The position numbers and the translations under genes were made by a program. The notes under the pieces were generated by a model. It did not search any database. It was not told the origin of the DNA and saw nothing but the letters and a program-made list of their open reading frames with translations. 64,000 nucleotides of DNA from Corynebacterium sp. HMSC05H05. Its GTDB lineage: Bacteria > Actinomycetota > Actinomycetes > Mycobacteriales > Mycobacteriaceae. Below are positions 1-8,501 of the stretch, piece after piece (the stretch's first letter is position 1; every line of letters starts with the position of its first letter). The stretch spans positions 1 through 64,000 of the forward strand of contig NZ_KV788368.1 in assembly GCF_001807265.1 (NCBI RefSeq), written 5' to 3'.

Positions 1-40
1 CGGCAACGAGTGGTTCACAGGAAGTCCGCAGACCCCCCGA

Positions 41-132
41 GTGAACAAACCCCCTGGTGGGCGGGCAATTTGTTCACTTTGCCCAGGTCAGGAAAACCGA
101 TCGCCGGATGTATTCACGGGTGAGTGAATACA
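41..132. repeat. Two inverted repeats downstream of hutH
   Basis: Two perfect 9-base inverted repeats lie beyond the hutH stop. GTGAACAAA (41-49) pairs with TTTGTTCAC (69-77), and TGTATTCAC (109-117) pairs with GTGAATACA (124-132). The two pairs resemble each other (GTGAAyA core), which fits a regulator operator or a pair of hairpins better than one simple terminator, since neither is followed by a T run. The neighbouring gene to the left is outside the window, so the role is open. No gene is seen in 1-191. Confidence 0.5.
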
Positions 133-191
133 TTGCCCGGGGGCCTGCGACCGGGCGCGGCGGGCAGGCCACCGGGGCGAGCCCAGACCGC

Positions 192-1733
192 CTACCGCAG
201 CTGGCCCACCGCGGCTTCGACGGCTTCGACGTAGTCGCCGCCCTTGACCAGCTGCACGGAGTGCTCGATTTCGGGGGAGAGGTAGCGGTCGGTGCCGGGG
301 CCGTCGACAAGTTTGCGCAGCGCAGACACGGCCGCACCGGTGCCGGCGGAGGGCTCGCCGTCGCGCATGTCCAGCGCGCGGGCGGCGGTGAGGATCTCCA
401 CCGCGAGCACGCGCTGCAGGCCGTCGATGCTGCGGCGCAGCTTGCGGCCGGCGGACCATCCCAAAGAGACATGGTCTTCTTGCATCGCCGAGGACGGGAT
501 CGAGTCGGCGGAAGCCGGCACGGCGTTGCGCTTGAGCTCGCCGACGATGCCGGCCTGCGCGTACTGCGCGATCATGTGGCCGGAGTCCACACCCGGGTCG
601 CCGGCGAGGAAGGCGTTGAGGCCGCGGTTGCGGGCAGGGTCGAGGAAGCGGTCGGTGCGCCGCTCGCTAATCGACGCCAAGTCCGCCACCACAATCGCCA
701 AAAAGTCCAACACGTAAGCCACAGGCGCGCCGTGGAAATTGCCGTTGGAGGCCACGCGGCCGTCCTTGGCCACCACGGGGTTGTCGTTGGCGGCGGCGAG
801 CTCCCGGTTGGCCACGGTGGTGACGTGGGCCAGCGTGTCGCGGAAGCCGCCAGCGACCTGCGGGGTGCAGCGGACGGAGTAGGCGTCCTGGACCTCGTTG
901 GCCTTGAAGCCGTCCAGGGCTGCGTCGAGGATCGGCGAGCCGGCGGCGACGGTGCGGATGTTGTAGGCGGAATCCGCCTGGCCAGGGTGGGGGCGCAGCT
1001 CCTGCAAGTCCTCGTCGAAGACGGACAGGGTGCCTGTCAGGCCCTCGACGCTCATGGCGGTGGCGATGTCGGAGACCTTGGCGGCCTCACGCAGATCCGC
1101 GATGGCCAGGCACAGCATGCCGAGCATGCCGTCGGTGCCGTTGATCAGCGCCAGGCCCTCCTTTTCGCGCAGCACCAGCGGCTCGATGCCGGCAGTCGAA
1201 AGCGCCTCAGCCGCCGACATGATCTCGCCGCCGCGCACGCGGACCTCGCCCTCGCCGAGCAGCGCCAGCGCGCAGTGTGCCAGCGGCGCCAGGTCGCCGG
1301 AGCAGCCGAGTGAGCCGTACTCGCGCACCACCGGGGTGATGCCGGCGTTGAGCGCGGCGGCGTAGGTTTCTGCGACCACGGGGCGCACGCCGGTGCGGCC
1401 GGTGCACAGTGTGGACAGGCGCAGCAGCATCAGCGCGCGGATGACCTCTTCTTCGACCTCAGGGCCGGTACCCGCGGCGTGGGAGCGGACCAACGAGACC
1501 TGCAGCTGGGCGCGCATGTCCTCCGGGATGTGCTTGGTGGCCAACGCACCGAAGCCGGTGGAGACGCCGTAGACCGGGGTGGGATCCGCGGCGAGCTCTT
1601 CGACGCGCTTGCGGGTCGCGGCGATCTCATCAAGGGCCACCGGGTCGATGGCGACCTCGGCTCCGTGGCGGGCGACGGCCACAACGTCCTCGATGGACAG
1701 GGCCCCAATTCCAACTGAAACTGTGTGTGTCAT
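192..1733 (-). CDS. hutH: Histidine ammonia-lyase
   Basis: Cytoplasmic enzyme of 513 residues that removes ammonia from L-histidine to give urocanate, the first step of histidine degradation. The aromatic amino-acid lyase fold is recognised by the N-terminal YGVSTGFG motif (55-62) and the segment that cyclises into the MIO prosthetic group, here GSLGCSGDLAPLAH around residues 140-153. The MIO triad reads Cys144-Ser145-Gly146 where the textbook triad is Ala-Ser-Gly. Length is normal for the family. ATG at 1733 gives the expected N-terminus. It lies downstream of the IclR-type regulator on the same strand with 33 bases between, so the two may be co-transcribed. The urocanase and imidazolonepropionase genes are not in the window. 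Confidence 0.95.
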   Translation of the reverse strand: MTHTVSVGIGALSIEDVVAVARHGAEVAIDPVALDEIAATRKRVEELAADPTPVYGVSTGFGALATKHIPEDMRAQLQVSLVRSHAAGTGPEVEEEVIRALMLLRLSTLCTGRTGVRPVVAETYAAALNAGITPVVREYGSLGCSGDLAPLAHCALALLGEGEVRVRGGEIMSAAEALSTAGIEPLVLREKEGLALINGTDGMLGMLCLAIADLREAAKVSDIATAMSVEGLTGTLSVFDEDLQELRPHPGQADSAYNIRTVAAGSPILDAALDGFKANEVQDAYSVRCTPQVAGGFRDTLAHVTTVANRELAAANDNPVVAKDGRVASNGNFHGAPVAYVLDFLAIVVADLASISERRTDRFLDPARNRGLNAFLAGDPGVDSGHMIAQYAQAGIVGELKRNAVPASADSIPSSAMQEDHVSLGWSAGRKLRRSIDGLQRVLAVEILTAARALDMRDGEPSAGTGAAVSALRKLVDGPGTDRYLSPEIEHSVQLVKGGDYVEAVEAAVGQLR

Positions 1734-1756
1734 GGACGTGATAGTAGTCCAAACAA

Positions 1757-1772
1757 GTGTGTCCGATCACAC
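1757..1772. promoter_or_regulatory. Candidate operator upstream of hutH
   Basis: GTGTG (1757-1761) and CACAC (1768-1772) form a short palindrome with a 6-base centre in the gap between the regulator stop and the hutH start, overlapping the regulator's last codons. It is a plausible operator for the adjacent IclR-type regulator. I did not find a copy upstream of hutG, so the assignment is weak. Confidence 0.25.
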
Positions 1773-2501
1773 GTTTCCGAAGAACTGTGCCCGCAGCCCT
1801 TCTGTGGCTGCGTGCAGCGCGTTGACCAGCTGCTGCGTGTCCGCGCTGCCCACGGCGAAGGTCACCGCGAGCGCTGCCGCTGGGCGCGAAAGGTGGTCCA
1901 GCACTGCCACCGCCACGGACTCCTGGCCGCGCGAGATGGCTTCGTGCTCGGTGGCGAACCCTTGGCGTCGATAAGCAGAAAGCTCCTCTTTGACCTCGCT
2001 GTAGCGGCGGCGCTCGCCCGAGGAGTTGTACGCGGCGCGCAGCTCCGCCTCAGGCAGCTGCGCAAGCATGATGCGCCCCGAGGCGGTCTTCAACGACGGC
2101 AAACGCACGCCCACTTCCGTGACCAGCGACACTGCACCGGGGGCGCGCACCTCGTGCAGGTACACAATCTCCGGACCAGCGAGGCGCGTTAAGTGCGCCG
2201 AACCGCCCGCGAGCTGCGCGATCCGCGCCAACGGCTTCGTGGCCAGCCGCACCAGTGGCTGCTGCGTGGTGTACGCCTGTGCCATGCGGTACGACGCCAG
2301 CCCTAACCCGTACGTGCCGGGCTTGCGCAGGTGCACCACAAACCCGGAATCCTCCAGCTCCCGCAGTAGGTGGTAGGTGGTGGAACGCGGCAGGTCCAGT
2401 TCGCGCTGGATGCGGGTGGCGGAAATCGGCGCGTCCGTGGTGGACAGCAGCGCCAGGATGCGCAACACATTGTGCGCGGCGGGAACCTGCGGCTTAGTCA
2501 T
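1767..2501 (-). CDS. hutR: IclR-family regulator of histidine utilisation
   Basis: Predicted DNA-binding regulator of 244 residues. The N-terminal third is a winged helix-turn-helix (VLRILALLS, then TRIQRELDLPRSTTYHLLREL) and the remainder is the IclR effector-binding domain. ATG at 2501 was chosen over an upstream in-frame ATG because the protein then begins just before the helix-turn-helix and leaves a 37-base promoter gap to the divergent hutG. It lies between hutH (same strand) and hutG (opposite strand), the place of the IclR-type HutR regulator described in other corynebacteria. The role is inferred from family and position. Confidence 0.8.
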   Translation of the reverse strand: MTKPQVPAAHNVLRILALLSTTDAPISATRIQRELDLPRSTTYHLLRELEDSGFVVHLRKPGTYGLGLASYRMAQAYTTQQPLVRLATKPLARIAQLAGGSAHLTRLAGPEIVYLHEVRAPGAVSLVTEVGVRLPSLKTASGRIMLAQLPEAELRAAYNSSGERRRYSEVKEELSAYRRQGFATEHEAISRGQESVAVAVLDHLSRPAAALAVTFAVGSADTQQLVNALHAATEGLRAQFFGNV

Positions 2502-2538
2502 CGCACTTAGTATGCCCACGGCGCTACCCTCGGAGGGC

Positions 2539-3489
2539 ATGAACACTGTAACTGCATCGCTTTTCACCCCCGCTTCCAACTGGACCGGCCGCAACGACGG
2601 CCCCGGCCCTGAGCACGCCCGCTGGCACAGCGTCATCGACACGGCCGCCGAGCCCACCGAGGGCTCCGTGCACCTGATCGGCTACGCCTCCGACGAAGGC
2701 GTCGAGCGCAACGGCGGCCGCCAGGGCGCAGCGAAAGGCCCCGAGGCGTTGCGCGCCGCGCTCGGCTCACTCGCGGTGCACGAGAGCACATCGCTTCTCG
2801 ACGCCGGCACCGTGACCACCCAAGACACCGACCTCGAAGGTTCCCAACGCGAGCTGTCCGACCGGGTGCGCGACCTCGTGGCGGCGCAGGGCGCCGACGG
2901 GATGACCGTCGTGCTCGGCGGCGGCCACGAAACCTCCTTTGCCACCCACCGCGGCGCCTACGAGGCGATCGGGCCGATGCAGGTGATCAACTTCGACGCC
3001 CACTTCGACCTGCGCACCGAAACCCGCCCCACCTCCGGCACCCCGTTCAAGCAGATCGCCAGCCTGGTGGGCGAGGACTTCGACTACAGCGTCTTCGGCA
3101 TCTCCAAGCCCAACAACACCAAGGTGCTCTTCGACACCGCCGACGAACTCGGCGTGACCACCGTGCTGGACACCGAACTGGCGGCAATGACCGTGCGCGA
3201 GGCCGCCGAGCGCGCCCTCGCAGCGGTGGAAGGCGACCTGCCCATCCACCTGTCCATCGATCTGGACGTGCTGCCGGCGGCGGTCGCGCCGGGTGTTTCC
3301 GCCCCGGCCGGCTTCGGCGTGGAGTATGCGACGCTGCGCGCGATGGTCGCGGCTGTGGCGTCCACCGGGCGCGTTGCGCTTCTCGACGTCGTCGAGCTCA
3401 ACCCCGACTTCGACGTGGACAACCGCACCGCCAAGGCCGCCGCGCGGCTGATTGACGATGCGGTTGTCGGGGCGAAGCTGCGTCGATAG
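2539..3489 (+). CDS. hutG: Formimidoylglutamase (ureohydrolase family)
   Basis: Predicted manganese enzyme of 316 residues that hydrolyses N-formimidoyl-L-glutamate to glutamate and formamide, the last step of the direct histidine pathway. All ureohydrolase metal-ligand motifs are present: GGGHE with His130, DAHFD with Asp153, His155 and Asp157, and SIDLDVLP with Asp241 and Asp243. ATG at 2539 puts WTGRNDGPGPEHARWH at the N-terminus, which is typical of HutG; a purine-rich GGAGGG sits unusually close before it. An upstream in-frame start would overlap the divergent regulator and was rejected. The linkage to hutH and the IclR regulator supports formimidoylglutamase over arginase or agmatinase. 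Confidence 0.88.
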   Translation: MNTVTASLFTPASNWTGRNDGPGPEHARWHSVIDTAAEPTEGSVHLIGYASDEGVERNGGRQGAAKGPEALRAALGSLAVHESTSLLDAGTVTTQDTDLEGSQRELSDRVRDLVAAQGADGMTVVLGGGHETSFATHRGAYEAIGPMQVINFDAHFDLRTETRPTSGTPFKQIASLVGEDFDYSVFGISKPNNTKVLFDTADELGVTTVLDTELAAMTVREAAERALAAVEGDLPIHLSIDLDVLPAAVAPGVSAPAGFGVEYATLRAMVAAVASTGRVALLDVVELNPDFDVDNRTAKAAARLIDDAVVGAKLRR

Positions 3490-3500
3490 GCAGCTGCTTT

Positions 3501-5000
3501 TTAGAAGATCAGGTGCGCCACCGGCACCGTGATCAGCACGGTGAGCACCACGCGGATGAACCAGATCTGCACCATCTTCCAGATGCTCAGCGGAATGTCG
3601 GTGGCCAGCACCGCCGGCACCATCGCCGAGAAGAAGAAGATCTGGCTCACGCACACCACAGCCATGGTGAACTTCAGCACCATGTCGTCCGAACCTGCGG
3701 ACAGCGTGGCCGGCAGGAACATCTCCGCCAGGCCCGACGCCAGCGCGCCCGAGGTCGCCCACGGATCCGGCAGGCGCAGCAGCCACACCACCGGGAAGAA
3801 CGCCACGCCAAGAATCTTGAACAGTGGAGTGTAGGTGGCCAGTACCAGGCCGATTGTGCCCACGGCCATGATGCCCGGGGTGACCTGCACGGCCATGATC
3901 AACCCGTCGCGGAAGTTCGCCCACAGCACCTTGCCCAAAGACTCGGCGCGGTTGAGCTCAATCTTCGCCTCGCGCCACGCCGCCTTGAAACGGTTGCCCT
4001 CGATCTCCTTCTCCGGGTGCGGGGTGGCGCCCGGGTAGTAGTCCTCCGGAATGCGGGTAATGGGCGGGATGCGCACCACGATCGCGGTGACGATGAAGGT
4101 GATGATGAAGGTGATGAAGAAGTACGCGGTCCAGTGCTCCATCATGTCCAGCGTCTTGGCCACGATGACCATGAACGTGGCGGACACGGTGGAAAATCCC
4201 GACGCCACAATCGACGCCTCACGGCCGTTGTAGCTGCCGTTTTTGTACATGCGGTCCGTGATCAGCAGGCCCAGCGAGTAGGAGCCCAAAAACGACGCCA
4301 CCGCATCCACCGCAGACTTGCCCGGGGTGCGGAACACCGGCCGCATGATCGGCTGCACCATCACGCCGATGAACTCCATTAGACCGAAGCCAACCAGCAG
4401 GCCGAGGAAGATCGCGCCGACCGGGATGAGCAGGCCCACCGAGATGACCAGCTTGTCCAGGATGAACGGGCCGATATCCGGGTTGAACAGCCACGCCGGG
4501 CCGAAGCCGAAGGTGAGCATCGCGCACAACACAATCGCCAGCACCGACAGCGCCGCGAAGGCCATGCGCGGGTAGTCCTCTTTCCAGCGCCCGGAAACGA
4601 ACTGATAGACCGTGCCCGCGATGATGGCGAACAACGCCAGGTAGCGGGTGCCTTCCCCGAGCGTGGTGGTGATCCAGCTGACGATGTGGTCCAACAGAAT
4701 CGTGGACTTGGAATCGCCGATGGTAAACGGCACGAAGAACGCGAAGATGCCGATGGCGCTGTAGAGGAAAAAGCGCCACACCGCCTTCGGCTTCGGGTCA
4801 GTCTCTGGTGCGGTGCTTCGCTGACCGGGCTGCTCCGTGCCGGTAATGCTTTCGGTGTTGTCGGTGGGGTCCTCAATGCCCTCGAAGCGGGGGTTGTCCA
4901 GCTCCGGGATGAGCGCCTCTGCACCCGCAGGCAAGTTCTTCACCGGCCATGCGGGGGAAAACCTGCGCCGGGAGTGCACCGGCTTCGCAGTCTCGTTCAT
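3501..5000 (-). CDS. YjiH-type multi-pass membrane protein (nucleoside-recognition/Gate domain)
   Basis: Integral membrane protein of 499 residues. About 80 polar N-terminal residues precede roughly ten hydrophobic segments, beginning with FFLYSAIGIFAFFVPFTIG. The order of segments and the internal stretch SFLGSYSLGLLITDRMY resemble the YjiH family, which carries a nucleoside-recognition/Gate domain. ATG at 5000 is preceded by AAGGA at good spacing. It converges on hutG with 11 bases between and is divergent from the symporter gene. YjiH-type genes are often seen near hut genes in actinobacteria, so a part in histidine or breakdown-product transport is possible, but no substrate can be read from the sequence. 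Confidence 0.75.
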   Translation of the reverse strand: MNETAKPVHSRRRFSPAWPVKNLPAGAEALIPELDNPRFEGIEDPTDNTESITGTEQPGQRSTAPETDPKPKAVWRFFLYSAIGIFAFFVPFTIGDSKSTILLDHIVSWITTTLGEGTRYLALFAIIAGTVYQFVSGRWKEDYPRMAFAALSVLAIVLCAMLTFGFGPAWLFNPDIGPFILDKLVISVGLLIPVGAIFLGLLVGFGLMEFIGVMVQPIMRPVFRTPGKSAVDAVASFLGSYSLGLLITDRMYKNGSYNGREASIVASGFSTVSATFMVIVAKTLDMMEHWTAYFFITFIITFIVTAIVVRIPPITRIPEDYYPGATPHPEKEIEGNRFKAAWREAKIELNRAESLGKVLWANFRDGLIMAVQVTPGIMAVGTIGLVLATYTPLFKILGVAFFPVVWLLRLPDPWATSGALASGLAEMFLPATLSAGSDDMVLKFTMAVVCVSQIFFFSAMVPAVLATDIPLSIWKMVQIWFIRVVLTVLITVPVAHLIF

Positions 5001-5192
5001 TGTGTCCTTCCATCTGTTGCGTTCAGCACCGCAAAACCCTGCGGATATCACGCAGAACGGAATGTTTTCGGTGTCGGCGCATAATTTTTACACAAAAAGT
5101 GACGCAAAGCACAAGCGGATGGCCTATGTTTGCTAGATACCTGCAAGGTTTCCCGAAAAAACTCCCAGCACATACCCCTTTAGGAGGGTCCC

Positions 5193-6746
5193 GTGGAAGG
5201 TTTTATCGACACCCTCAACGGTGTGATTTGGTCCAACGCTCTCGTCTATCTGTGCCTCGGCGCAGGCGCGTACTTCACGCTCGCCACCCTGTTCCTGCAG
5301 ATCCGCTGCCTGCCGGACATGATCCGCCAACTCAAGTCCGGAGAAAGCTCTGAACAGGGCATTTCCTCATTCCAATCCCTGATGATCTCGCTCGCCGGCC
5401 GCGTCGGCGTGGGCAACATCGCCGGTGTGGCCACCGCCATCGCCTTCGGTGGCCCGGGCGCGGTGTTCTGGATGTGGCTGGTGGCCTTGCTCGGCTCCGC
5501 CACCTCGTTCATCGAGTGCTGCCTCGCCCAGATCTACAAAGAGACGGACCGCGACACCGGCGAGTACCGCGGCGGACCCGCCTACTACATCGAGAAGGCG
5601 TACAAGCACACCTCCGCAGCCCCGTTCATGCTGGTCTACGCCATCATCTTCGCGGTGTGCATGCTGCTGGCCACGTCCTACTTCCTGCCGGGTATTCAAG
5701 CCAACGGCGTGGCTGCGGCCGTCGACAATGCATGGGGCGTGAACATCTGGGTTTCTGCGACGATCATGACTGTGCTGCTCGCCTTCATCATCATCGGCGG
5801 TGTCAAGCGCATCGCGAACTTCGCCTCCATGGTCGTGCCGTTCATGGCCGGCATCTACATCATCATCGCCATCGTGGTGCTGTTCGCGAATGCTTCCCAG
5901 ATCCCCGAAGTCTTCGGCACCATCGTCCGCGCCGCCTTTGACAAGGAAGCCGCGTTCTCCGGCATGCTCGGCGCCGCCATCATGTGGGGCGTCAAGCGCG
6001 GCATCTACTCCAACGAGGCCGGCCAGGGCACCGGACCGCAGTCCGCGGCAGCAGCCGAGGTCTCCCACCCGGCGAAGCAGGGCTTCGTCCAGGCGTTCGC
6101 CGTCTACATCGACACCCTGTTCGTCTGCTCCGCCACCGCCTTCATCATCATCTCCACCGACATGTACAAGGTCTTCGAGGGCCAGTCCGAAGACGGTGCG
6201 TTGATCTACGAGGGCTCGCTTGCCGACGGCATCCCTGTCGGCCCCGGCTTCGTCCAAGAAGGCCTGAACTCCTTCTCCGCCGGTTTGGGCCCGTCGTTCA
6301 TCGCACTGGCGATCATGTTCTTCGCCTTCACCACGGTGCTGGCGTACTACTACATGGCAGAGACCAACTTCACCTACCTGAACCGCTGGGTGAAGAACGA
6401 AGGTGCACGTAAGGCCATCATCTGGGTCCTGCGCGCCCTGATCCTCGTGGCTGTCTTCATCGGTGCGACCACCACCCCGGGCACCGCCTGGGCGCTCGGC
6501 GACATCGGTGTGGGTGCCACCGCGTGGCTCAACATCGTGGCGATCATCTTCCTGCAGGTCCCGGCGCTGAAGTGCCTGTGGGACTTCCGCCGCCAGAAGA
6601 AGGCCGGCATCGACCCGCACTTCGACCCCGAGGCGCTGGGTATCCGCAACGCCGACTTCTGGGTGGAGCGCAAGAACCGCATGATCGAGGCCGGCACCTG
6701 GCCGGGCGTTGAGGGCAAGGTTGTCACCACGACCCGCAACAACTAG
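5193..6746 (+). CDS. Sodium:alanine/glycine symporter (AGCS family)
   Basis: Predicted sodium-coupled amino-acid importer of 517 residues in the cytoplasmic membrane. Family signatures are SLAGRVGVGNIAGVATAI with the following FGGPGAVFWMW segment, and KRGIYSNEAGQGTGPQSAAA in the second half; 10-11 membrane spans are visible. GTG at 5193 follows an excellent ribosome site, AGGAGGG at 5182-5188. Alanine or glycine is the usual substrate; related AlsT-type members carry glutamine or glutamate, so specificity is uncertain. Because histidine breakdown yields glutamate and ammonia, a link to the hut genes is possible but not shown. The gene ends exactly where the split palindromic element begins. 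Confidence 0.88.
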   Translation: MEGFIDTLNGVIWSNALVYLCLGAGAYFTLATLFLQIRCLPDMIRQLKSGESSEQGISSFQSLMISLAGRVGVGNIAGVATAIAFGGPGAVFWMWLVALLGSATSFIECCLAQIYKETDRDTGEYRGGPAYYIEKAYKHTSAAPFMLVYAIIFAVCMLLATSYFLPGIQANGVAAAVDNAWGVNIWVSATIMTVLLAFIIIGGVKRIANFASMVVPFMAGIYIIIAIVVLFANASQIPEVFGTIVRAAFDKEAAFSGMLGAAIMWGVKRGIYSNEAGQGTGPQSAAAAEVSHPAKQGFVQAFAVYIDTLFVCSATAFIIISTDMYKVFEGQSEDGALIYEGSLADGIPVGPGFVQEGLNSFSAGLGPSFIALAIMFFAFTTVLAYYYMAETNFTYLNRWVKNEGARKAIIWVLRALILVAVFIGATTTPGTAWALGDIGVGATAWLNIVAIIFLQVPALKCLWDFRRQKKAGIDPHFDPEALGIRNADFWVERKNRMIEAGTWPGVEGKVVTTTRNN

Positions 6747-6791
6747 CCGTAATCAAACCGGCTACCTACTGTCGCCGTAATCAAACCGGCT
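6746..6791. repeat. Left half of a split palindromic element with a 28-base direct repeat
   Basis: AAACCGGCTACCTAC at 6755-6769 is identical to the left arm of the intact palindrome at 54129-54143. It lies within a direct repeat: GCCGTAATCAAACCGGCT occurs at 6746-6763 and again at 6774-6791, 28 bases apart. The matching right half is at 18537-18562, on the far side of the copper genes. I read this as one end of an insertion into a copy of the element located between the symporter gene and the convergent LCP gene. Confidence 0.65.
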
Positions 6792-6884
6792 GTCGTGGCT
6801 GGCACGATCCGGGGGGTGGGTGTGGTCTGTTTCCGGAGCGGGGTGATCACCATGGTGATCGCCGGAATGGTGGGGAGTGCTCAT
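6762..6884 (-). pseudogene. copB: N-terminal stub of a CopB-type copper ATPase
   Basis: A 40-codon frame too short for most gene finders. ATG at 6884 follows a strong ribosome site (GGAAGGAA). The product begins MSTPHHSGDHHGDH and carries further histidines, like the histidine-rich N-terminal tail of P1B copper/silver ATPases of the CopB type. The frame leaves this sequence within the direct repeat at the island boundary and stops in the left arm of the palindrome (TAG at 6762-6764). The gene sits 51 bases after the HMA protein and in line with copS and copR, matching the copB-HMA-copS-copR order I recall from Corynebacterium glutamicum. The membrane and catalytic parts are missing. A random histidine-rich frame is possible, but the ribosome site and order argue against it. 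Confidence 0.55.
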
Positions 6885-6935
6885 GACGTTCCTTCCGCTC
6901 AACCCGGTCGGGGTCGAGATGATGGGTAAAACTGA

Positions 6936-7262
6936 TCAGGATAAGACGGTGTAGCCGGCCTCCTCGATGGCCCGGCGAACCATCTCCGGAGGTACGACAC
7001 CGGTCACCGTGACGGTGGAAACACCACCAGCAACGAGATCAATCTGGACATCGTCGACCTGGGGGAGGGCCTGAAGGGCCTGGGTCACGCTTTTCGCGCA
7101 GTGCCCGCAGGTCAGGCCGGTGACCTGGTAGCTAGGGGAGGACCCTTCTGCTGACGAGTCGCTGGCGGCAGGGATGGGGGCGGTGTCGGCATGTGAGGCA
7201 GGTCCGCAACAGCTGCAGCCGTGGGAGGCCATCGGCAAGAGGCGGGGCGGGGAGGTGGTCAT
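6936..7262 (-). CDS. HMA-domain copper-binding protein with Cys-rich N-terminus
   Basis: Predicted cytoplasmic copper chaperone of 108 residues. The N-terminus holds a CSCC-type cluster (Cys16, Cys18, Cys19) followed by about 25 low-complexity residues and then an HMA fold with the metal motif GLTCGHC (Cys52, Cys55). ATG at 7262 follows GGAGC on the minus strand; an upstream in-frame ATG would lie before the putative CsoR box and was rejected. The gene precedes the copB stub, so it probably once supplied copper to that ATPase. The palindrome at 7311-7325 suggests copper control through CsoR. Confidence 0.8.
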   Translation of the reverse strand: MTTSPPRLLPMASHGCSCCGPASHADTAPIPAASDSSAEGSSPSYQVTGLTCGHCAKSVTQALQALPQVDDVQIDLVAGGVSTVTVTGVVPPEMVRRAIEEAGYTVLS

Positions 7263-7306
7263 GGGAAAGCTCCTACGGGTCGGTGGGATACGGTAACGCT
7301 CGCTAG

Positions 7307-7327
7307 CATATACCCCCCGGGGGTACA
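7307..7327. promoter_or_regulatory. CsoR-type operator before the HMA gene
   Basis: The core TACCCCCCGGGGGTA (7311-7325) matches the G-tract palindrome, flanked by TA steps, that is bound by CsoR-family copper repressors. It lies about 50 bases upstream of the HMA start on the minus strand. A related site precedes copZ, and a csoR gene lies in the same island at 17949. Confidence 0.65.
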
Positions 7328-7373
7328 TTTTCAAGGGGTGGAGGGCACGGCCCTCACGCGGGGAAGGGTGTGG

Positions 7374-8501
7374 TCACCGAGCGGCATCCTCGCTGTCGGG
7401 AGGGGATAGCGGGAGGCGGAGGGCAAACACCGCTCCGCGACCGGGTCCGGGGGAGGTGGCGGTGAGAGTGCCGCCGTGGGCCTCGATCAATGCCTTGGAG
7501 ATGGTCAGACCGATACCGGCCCCGCCGTTGTCCCGGCTGCGGGCGGCATCCCCCCGGTAGAAGCGTTCGAAGATGTGTCCGAGCTGGCCAGGTGGGATGC
7601 CCTCGCCGTCATCGGCGACGTGGATGAGCGCGGTGGACGCCCCCTGTCGGCGGACGCTGATCCGGACCTGCCCGCCGGCCGGGGTGTGCCGTAGCGCGTT
7701 CGACAGGAGATTGCTCATCACCTGGCCGAAGCGTTGCCGGTCCACGAGCACCCGGGCGGTGTCCGTAATGGTCTCGACCTGTAGATCGACGCCTTTGTCA
7801 GCATAAGCTTCCCCCGCGGCAGCAGCGGCGGTATGGAGCAGATCCCCGAGCCCTTCCTCCGCCAGGTCCAAATCGATCCGGTGTTCCTGGGCCCGGGAGA
7901 CATCGTCGATGTCTTCCATGAACCGGGTCAGGCGGGTGAGTTGGTCAGCCATGATCGTGTGGGTGGCACTATTCCAGTCCACGACCCCGTCCTGGAGACC
8001 ATCGAGGTAGACCGTGAGCACCGATAAGGGCGTGCCCATTTCGTGGGCCAGATCAGAGAGCATCTGGCGGCGGACCTGTTCGGTGTGTTCCAGCCGGTCG
8101 GCCATGGAGTTGAAGGCATGCGCCAGGGTGGTGACCTCGGGGCCTGCTTCTCCGGCGGGCACGCGGATACGATAGTTGCCGGCCGTCAGGCTGGTAGCGG
8201 CGCGGGTGAGATCCTGCAGGGGGGTGCGCAGGCGACGCGATAACCACAGGCTAGCCAGCAGGGCGCTGATCAAGGCGGTGGGCAGGGCGACGGCCAGGGT
8301 GATCAGGTTGGCGTCCCGGTAGGCCTGCTCGGCATGGAACAGCTCCAGCGAGGGGTCCTCCCGGCCGGCCATCGACATATGATCATGAAACAGGGTCGGG
8401 CCCACCACCGTGGCCACGGCCGCGGCCACCAGCAGGCTAATCACCACGACCAACACCTGGGCGGCCAGGAAGCGGAAGGTCAGGCCGGGTCCGTGATTCA
8501 T
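7374..8501 (-). CDS. copS: Copper-responsive sensor histidine kinase
   Basis: Membrane kinase of 375 residues. Two membrane spans (about 10-34 and 66-88) enclose a short extracellular loop with His39, His41, Met42, Met44 and His56, a plausible metal sensor. HAMP follows, then the phosphoacceptor motif SDLAHEMGTPLS with His153 (MGTP replaces the common LRTP), and an ATPase domain with SNALRHTPAGG and a glycine-rich GAGIGLTI lid. The start overlaps the response-regulator stop by four bases (ATGA), so translation is coupled. It corresponds by position and content to CopS of Corynebacterium glutamicum. It is predicted to phosphorylate the adjacent regulator when extracellular copper rises. Confidence 0.88.
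   Translation of the reverse strand: MNHGPGLTFRFLAAQVLVVVISLLVAAAVATVVGPTLFHDHMSMAGREDPSLELFHAEQAYRDANLITLAVALPTALISALLASLWLSRRLRTPLQDLTRAATSLTAGNYRIRVPAGEAGPEVTTLAHAFNSMADRLEHTEQVRRQMLSDLAHEMGTPLSVLTVYLDGLQDGVVDWNSATHTIMADQLTRLTRFMEDIDDVSRAQEHRIDLDLAEEGLGDLLHTAAAAAGEAYADKGVDLQVETITDTARVLVDRQRFGQVMSNLLSNALRHTPAGGQVRISVRRQGASTALIHVADDGEGIPPGQLGHIFERFYRGDAARSRDNGGAGIGLTISKALIEAHGGTLTATSPGPGRGAVFALRLPLSPPDSEDAAR

Noticed and set aside
57-1313. A 418-codon open frame on the plus strand opposite hutH
   Set aside because: It is an antisense frame to hutH, whose family motifs are complete.
5001-5192. A possible riboswitch before the symporter gene
   Set aside because: I could not fit the leader to a glycine or other riboswitch consensus. 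It has a plain ribosome site and no strong hairpin pair.
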